Assembly (NCBI GenBank): GCA_026419785.1
Contig: JAODTK010002110.1
Coordinates: 620,001 to 684,000 of the forward strand
Length of the DNA stretch: 64,000 nucleotides
Origin: Sclerodactyla briareus
Taxonomy: Eukaryota; Echinodermata; Holothuroidea; Dendrochirotida; Sclerodactylidae
Direction: 5' to 3'
Made by a program: the position numbers and the translations under genes. Under the pieces are notes generated by a model. It did no database searches. It had not been told where the DNA came from and saw only the letters and a list, made by a program, of their open reading frames with translations. Positions 57,490 through 64,000 of this stretch are shown here, piece by piece; positions within the stretch are counted from its first letter, which is position 1; the number at the start of each line of letters is the position of its first letter.

Positions 57490-60400
57490 CTCATCATTAT
57501 TTGTAATTAAAAGAACCGTCGTGTTATCTAAGTTCATTTTAGGAGGCAGTATCGTCTGGCAACACCCGGCGAATAATGGGCGGTGCCGTGTACATGACGT
57601 AACCACAGAAAACCGTCTCAATCGGAACCAATTCACATTTACATTAAGCATATTATTAGTTGATGTTAGTTAGCTGCATATTTGAAGCAATTAACCATGA
57701 AGAGCTGTGTTCCCCTTCTTCAGAACCAAGTACGGCTCGATATGTGAAGGTCACTTCCTTTGCTTATTTTAGTATATTTGACCTGATCTGTAACTTATAG
57801 GTTCACTGTAAGTTGACACCGTAACCTCAAATCTGGATAGAAATTCAACGCTAGATGTTTTACTGATTGTTGTATTTTCTATACAATGTGAATCAGTAAG
57901 GTGGTCCTGACTGGGGTTGGATTATCCGATGTTGCTGTGATAAGATTTATATGAGCATGGTATTCCCTGCAACTAAACTCCCTGAAACAGGACATTGCTG
58001 GATTTTGCTTCTCGCGGTGAAAGTCAAAGGATAAGGAATATTCCCTGTAATGCCTGAGTTCCTGGAACGCTTCAATAATCGTTCGCGTGCTTCGAACGAA
58101 TGGTTTGCACGAGACACAAGATCCCCACAAATTTAGTTAACGAAAGCCTCTGCATGCGTTAATAACACCGTCAGTTAGTGGAGCAAGTTCAGAATATATT
58201 TTTTCGTCAATAACTGTTTTCATTGTACTGAAAATTCATCATGGTCAACAAACTTGCCTTCGTCGTCGCCTGTGCCTTTTGTTTCTGTCATCCATTAAGC
58301 GAGCTTTAATTGTGCAGTGATAATGTTTTCTTGTCGATTCAGCGATCATTCTGGTTGTGATGAATTTTGACACCTTTATGCTCCTAACTTTCGAAAAAAT
58401 GCATTTTTGGAATTGCATTTGGATCTGCTCCGATGATGATGGGTCCTCCACTGGGTTAATGAATACTCGCAGAGGAAAACTTAGAATACTGTCTACAGCC
58501 GAAACATTATTATGTATGATTATCCAAAGAAACGTGTACAGGTTGTGAGGGGAAGTATGAAATGTGTTCAAGTGATCCTATTAGAATGAACAAGTAACGA
58601 TTCGAGGTTGGTTTGACAATGCCGCACCTCTGGTCAGCTCCGACGTGTACGGTTTCTTAATCAATTAAATCAGCTAATATCAGTTGGGCTACATGGCTTA
58701 CATGGCCTGCAATTTCTAACATTTACATTACATATGAAAGGGGGGGGGGTGGATTAGAGGGTAAACGTTCACAGCCTATACTCTGACGTGTATACTAGCC
58801 AGTCAGACCAAGGTCACAACATATGATGCTCCCTTTGTTGCACATAGTTATGAGGGACCTCCGACTCCCGAATTAGTTGTGCTATGGTAAGCCCCTGGGT
58901 TGAACTGGGAGCAACTGTAACTATATAATGCAAGTACCCATAATTCATATTTGGCCACACGGTGCAAATCTATGAAGTGCACAAATCCGTGAAGTCGGAT
59001 TTGTTTTTATTCGGTGCTCTGCTCTATCATGGAAACCTAATGAGGAAGAAATTGGGATTCTTCAGTTTTGAAGATAGTCGTTCTTCATATACACGAGACA
59101 TTTAATGCATTTACTGTGTTTGGTTAACAAGTTACGTCTGTTCCCGAACCCATCACCGTCAATGTCCACATTTCGAAATGACGCCATTGAAGTTACACTG
59201 TGTACTTTTTCACTATCCAATACGAGGAGGCTGTTTTATATTTGCAGTTATAAAACACGGCTTTTTGCATGGAAAATATTACAATTTTACACCCCCGCCT
59301 TAAAAATAATCTGCCTACCCTAGTAGGCAGATTAGAATTAATGCAGTTTCTCGTGGACTTCGACGCAACTTGTGTCAGTGAGCATCCTAAAATGGTTTAT
59401 GGGGAAAACCGACTGTATGCTCAATTTCTGGTCAATAATACCGTACCTCACATATCGACAGAACCAAACCTAGTGCTACGAGTAACCTCATTCTTATCGT
59501 CGTTTCGCAACTCCTAGAAACAATGTGTGGTCCTGTTTACACCACGATAGACGAAAAATCGTCCACAGTATATTGAGCCAATTCCACATTGACGAATTAT
59601 TGTGACGATATACCGTAAGGATATCGAAATGCATTGGGACATCTTCATGTGACGTCATGGAGAATTCGCCGTCGCTTTTTCGTCAGTTGCAACCAGACGA
59701 CATTGTCTCTTTGAATTAACCAACAATTGTCAAAAGCAACAGAACAGAGAATTAAATTCCGAATATGACCTACGAATCGACCCTGACTTGTGTTTTACAG
59801 CATAATAAACTGGTTCATTACTTTATTCCTAACCGCCAGAATGCTGTAGCGAACTGTCCGAGAGCTTGGGGAGAAGACGACATTTGTGAGTATTCATTTA
59901 TGAAATCATTTTCGAAAATTATCTTCAGTGTTGATAAAGCCTGTATAACTTTGATTCACTGGAGGTTTACATATGATGTGGTTATCAAATCAAACACACA
60001 GCTCCCTGACATACTACCGTTCCAAGCCAATCCCTCAGATAATAATAATAATATCTCAGTGCTTATATAGCGCCTTTCCACCGAAGTGCTCAAGCGCTTT
60101 ACAGATATAACCCTGTTCATAGGAACTGGTACGCACTCCGACAACCCGGAGAGTATGTGGCAGCAGCTAACACCGCGCCGGTTATACTCAGTCCTCACAG
60201 GTCCCCAATTATCTCCTGGGTGGAGAGAGGCATGGAGATGGAGTGCCTTGTCCAAGGACACCACGGAAAAGCTGATCGGTCTGTGGGGATTGAACTTACA
60301 ATCTTACGATCAATGTCGGATGCTCTACCAACTGAGCTAATCCGATCTCCAAAGATAAACAAAGACATAAACAAATCCAAGGCTCGAACATGAATCGCTG

Positions 60401-63400
60401 AATATAGGGGTATACTAGAAATTTGACACTCAAAAGTAAACACTATCAAACTGCTAATGAGAATGTCGAACTGCTACAATCTGATTAAAAACTCTAGTTG
60501 AATTGGTGGAAGACCTAGTCTAGCTGAGAATAGTCACATACAGAAGTCTGTCATCGACCGTGCCTCTCAGGTTTCAGGACGTATCCATCTCCATGAAAGT
60601 TCCAACGAAAAAGTAGGACCCCAAATCACGGGGGAAAAACATTAATCCATTGCCAATTTCTAAGGACTAGGTGGGGTAACACGAGTAGGAGCCGTTCCTC
60701 CAGAGCCTCGAAGGGGCAAGGAACCATGTAATCAGTAGTAAGTAGGTGAGAAGCAAGAATTATTCCGAAAGGGGTGTTTTAGGCGGTAAACTGCACCAAA
60801 TACGCATCAACAGACAGGCAGGAAATGCCGGAATTTTCTAAGATACCAACACAGTGAAAACGCCAAAATAATTTACAAACAAGATGAGTTCGGCACCGAC
60901 TATGCATCAACATCCACCGCCCGAAAATGTCGACATCTTCCCGAAATACTAAGACATGGTGAAATGCACAAAGTGTTTCTATAGGAGTGGCTGCCTAATG
61001 GGTGCTATTTGCAGTGAATTGCTTACAGCTATCTGAAAATGCCCATATTTCCCACGGATACTAGACCAAGGTCGAACGAAAAACACATTTGGAAAAGAAC
61101 AGATTTTGAGGTGTGCTGATTAGCAGCAAATGTTTCTAAGGCGACCTCTAAATGCGAAAGGAGCCCCCTACCTTTAGACCCCATGTAAGCCCCCCCCCTC
61201 TTCTCACTCAAAATATTTTCCTAAGCCAACGCCAATTGTAAGCTGGATGTCGTAAGGCTTACTAGGATTATAGAGATACGGGTTTGCAATGTGCAAATGG
61301 ACGTAAAAATCACAGTTCAGCGGAAACACGGATAATTTTCAGTGAAATAAACTGTATTTAGGAACAGGTGTTACGATTCGTAGTAAACTCACACATATTA
61401 TAGGGGACGTAAAATTGCATTATGGGAACATAATGTGAATTCCTTACGTTGAGCGGCATCACCGCACAGTGGGAGACATGGTTATTTGGGTAGTACCTGT
61501 AAATAGTAAGCAATGGACAGGTCTTTTTGGACGCTTTTCATATGTATGCTCGTGTGAATTCACCAATCTAGATTACGTCATGCGTAGCCTAGCCTTATTT
61601 TAGAAGATGGTAAATGAGAGCCGATATGTGTGGGGAAATAATGCCTTCGTGAAAGGGGAGATTAAGAAATGTGTACTTCTATGAGCAGCCCTGTATTTTT
61701 CTACCCTACCACTGTGACCGCAGACACCGATTCTTTTCAAGTGAAATAACTCACCAAAACTCAAGCAGTGGGCCGTGCATGTTTTTTAAACCTGTTCTCC
61801 CTCACCTGCAGAAACCTGTCTCGCACGCTCCAGCACTTCAGAAAAAAATTGGGTGAAATGGCACCCGACTATACACCATCTCATTCGGTCCTCTGGGACC
61901 GAGTTTTAGACTATCGTCATGACAAGTGTACGTCTACACGACAAGCTCAAATTTGAAGAACTTACAACAGCCATACAAGTGTGACAATTTTCCAAACTGA
62001 GGTTTCTATTTACCTGTGAACCAGGTACTATTGCATCCGAGATATGAGGAGTCATTCGATGGTATCTTAATAGCCAATTCTTTCAAACTGACGAATCGTC
62101 TTCCCGGTTTCACGTTTCCGTGCAAACGCTTTCAGGCGGGGTTGGTTAACGCTTACAACCCCTTTTCGTTTCCCTACCATCCCCTAAACGGAAAAATAAG
62201 ATATGTTCAATGAATGTGTCGTGAACCGGTTGAGGTATAGGAAATTTTAAACACTCTCCTGACTGTATACCTTATTCTTCAGGCAATGCGGATGTAGCTT
62301 TCCGTCGATTGCTCTGAGATCTTCGAAACTGGTCAAATTCAAAGCGGAGTATACAGGATACAGCCACTGATCTACCGTGGATTCTTTTACGTCTTAATGT
62401 GATATGGACAAAGACGAGCGGCTGGACGGTGAGTGTTCTCTCTATTTAAGATGAGAAAAGGGATAATAACCTAAGAATATTCGCTAAAAAAAATAGCACA
62501 GGAGTCCGGCAGGGCCCTGGCAAGAAGAGAATAGAGAGGGCAGGAGACAGGGCGGTCATAAAGAACAAGAGGGGGTGGAACCAGGAAGCATAGTCATTAC
62601 TTATCATAAGGGGGAAATTAAAAAAAACCCCATTCAGCTGGGATTTTCTTGTTTTGTTTGGTTGGGTCGTGTCTATGTTACGTTCGTCTTCGTAGTAAAT
62701 AGTGGCAACGGTGCTGCTGATCTCCGTTCTTGAAGATATTGACGCTCGGGGTCGAGTTGGTGGCCTTGCAGTGACTCTGATCGATCGTCTGTGATTGCGG
62801 TCGGGACAGCAAAATCCTTTTCATGTTACGGATACGTATGTGGTACCTGACTACACTGATTGTCAAATCACGTGAACGCAGACAGACCATGTCTGAAAAT
62901 TTTGTATTCGGTTTAGAGATAAGATATTGAGTTCCATAGAGGCAAGTAGTCGTCGAAATAAAAAGAAACTGACACGGAATAGACAATGTAACACTCGTAC
63001 CGAAGCAGGCAATAATGCCGCATTGCTGCTAATCGCGTTCTCCTACAACAATAAAGTTTATGAAACAGGCATGGGGTGCTGAGTTCTCATTGTCGCCCCG
63101 CATCAGCGAACAGTCCTAAATTGGTCTATAGATCCTCCAAAGGCGAGTTGACGGCTCCGTTGGATTTTTCGCGAAGGGGCAAACTATAAATCCGGTTTTG
63201 GGAACGTCAACTAAGAATACTGGCTTGGAAACGAGAGACTGTTCCACCTGCAGCGAAGGGGGACTACGAGTTATCTGGAGGACTTCGACGGGAGAGTCGG
63301 TATGCTTCATATGACCAAGTCGGATTGGAGACGAGGAGACCAAAGTACCAACTGTTCTAGGGAGCTATAGCGGCACAGCAGGTATTGAGAGATTAGCCAT

Positions 63401-63920
63401 TGGGGGGGTAGCATCACTAGTCTCTCCGAGAATTCTTCTCCCGAATGAAGGGGAGGGCTGCACTATTGGCACCTCGCAACCTCATATTAGGTGAAGCTGT
63501 TTCTGTTAACTGTTTATCTTCGGAACGTTTTTCTTGCTCACACAGGGGATCCTTGGGGAGGGGGGGGGGGGGGCACGCGAACCATCCCTTCTCGACCAAA
63601 GACGCCGGGACATGACAGATATGATAGCAACTGTGCCGCTGTGTTTAAAGGTGTTGGTGGAAACCCGGTGTCACGGATCGACACTTGAACGGCCTTTATC
63701 TGGGGGGAAGCCATGAGTCTTACGCCGACGGAATAAATTGACTGGATGGAGAGGGTATCACTACTCTTACAAACTGTTGAAATGAAGATCCGTCGATTGT
63801 AACAGGGGGGCAGAAAGGAAAGTCACTTTGAAACTTGAAATAGACTAAAAGCATGCTGACAACTGCACCATCTAGTTCTGAGCATCCTGTATAGCATCTT
63901 TAATATATGATATATATATA
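57490..63920 (-). repeat. Large palindrome, right arm
   Basis: Reverse complement of the left arm parts 35930-38000 and 45773-51030, with the join at about 62446-62475. Relative to the left arm it lacks the 7.8 kb block, the extra 221 bp units and the 235 bp 'ACTTGACTTG' segment, and it carries a SINE at about 60036-60350. The outer end runs into a TA microsatellite at the window edge, so the true end is not visible. Confidence 0.85.
60036..60350 (-). mobile_element. tRNA-derived SINE in the right arm
   Basis: On the minus strand, starting at 60350, the A box TAGCTCAGTTGG (60328-60339) and a B-box-like GTTCAATCC (about 60288-60297) lie 30-40 bp apart as in tRNA genes. A body follows with 'CCTTGGACAAGGCACTCC', then 'GGCGCTATATAAGCACTGAG' and a short ATT-repeat tail (60038-60053). 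The left arm has no trace of it. Around it, CAAATCAA (near 59988) and CAAATCCAA (near 60373) may be an imperfect target-site duplication, though they lie outside the clear SINE edges. Confidence 0.85.
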
Positions 63921-64000
63921 TTATACTATAATTTATACTATATAGATATATATATATAGATAATATATATTATATATATATATAGTATATATATATATAT
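63905..64000. repeat. (TA)n microsatellite at window end
   Basis: TA and TATATA stretches with interruptions up to the last base. The repeat continues beyond the window. Confidence 0.95.

Noticed and set aside
35930-63920. Palindrome as a simple read-through artefact of one molecule read on both strands
   Set aside because: A single molecule read twice could not differ by a 7.8 kb block, a SINE and tandem copy number. A mis-join of two haplotypes is still possible and is noted in the findings.

Overview
The window looks like repeat-dense nuclear DNA from an animal, most plausibly a marine invertebrate. There are no prokaryote-style operons and the longest open frame is about 175 codons. The recognisable content is decayed mobile elements: CR1/jockey-like and L1/Tx1-like LINEs, a Penelope-like 3' end, tRNA-derived SINEs and MITE-like units. 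It also holds many tandem repeats, microsatellites, homopolymer G/C runs and repeats with an ATGGCCGCC core. The species cannot be fixed from the sequence. No complete host gene is visible; only three or four possible single exons are.

Layout, 1-35.9 kb. A GC-rich decayed coding-like block (0.35-2.2 kb) is followed by tandem repeats (2.9-4.2 kb) and a SINE on the minus strand (4.6-5.0 kb). Next come a possible LDLR class B (YWTD) exon (6.3 kb) and a phase-compatible downstream exon candidate (7.0 kb). A duplicated TATA-bearing unit lies at 8.0-8.6 kb and an inverted tRNA-like pair at 8.9-9.15 kb. A CR1 tail (10.7-11.1 kb) precedes an exon-like stretch with one transmembrane helix (11.4-11.8 kb). 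A jockey-like RT remnant lies at 13.3-14.2 kb. A minus-strand Tx1-like LINE with SINEs lodged in it occupies 15.9-18.1 kb. A second CR1-like LINE with endonuclease and RT parts follows (19.75-21.85 kb), then the Penelope-like end (23.7-24.2 kb). From there to 35.9 kb the sequence is mostly unassigned with several tandem arrays.

Layout, 35.9-64 kb. This part is dominated by one imperfect palindrome. The left arm is 35.93-38.00 plus 45.77-51.03 kb; the right arm is 57.49-63.92 kb, reverse complemented. The left arm carries a 7.8 kb block (38.00-45.77 kb) that is missing from the right arm. The right arm carries a SINE (about 60.04-60.35 kb) that is missing from the left. The 7.8 kb block has inverted subrepeats near its two ends. 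It encloses broken pieces of one large uncharacterised protein family, all on the plus strand and in order (38.39-44.35 kb), and then a foldback structure made of two opposed arrays of short 'GGTCCGTTATTCATAAT'-type units (44.49-45.44 kb). It is the best candidate here for a mobile unit that is not a standard named element. The loop between the arms holds three tandem MITE-like units and a smaller nested inverted repeat.

How it fits together: the order of events can be partly read from what each arm lacks. An inverted duplication came first. Later a 7.8 kb segment entered (or was lost from) one arm, a SINE entered the other, and a 221 bp tandem repeat expanded in one arm only. All protein matches below come from reading translations against remembered family motifs; no database search was run.
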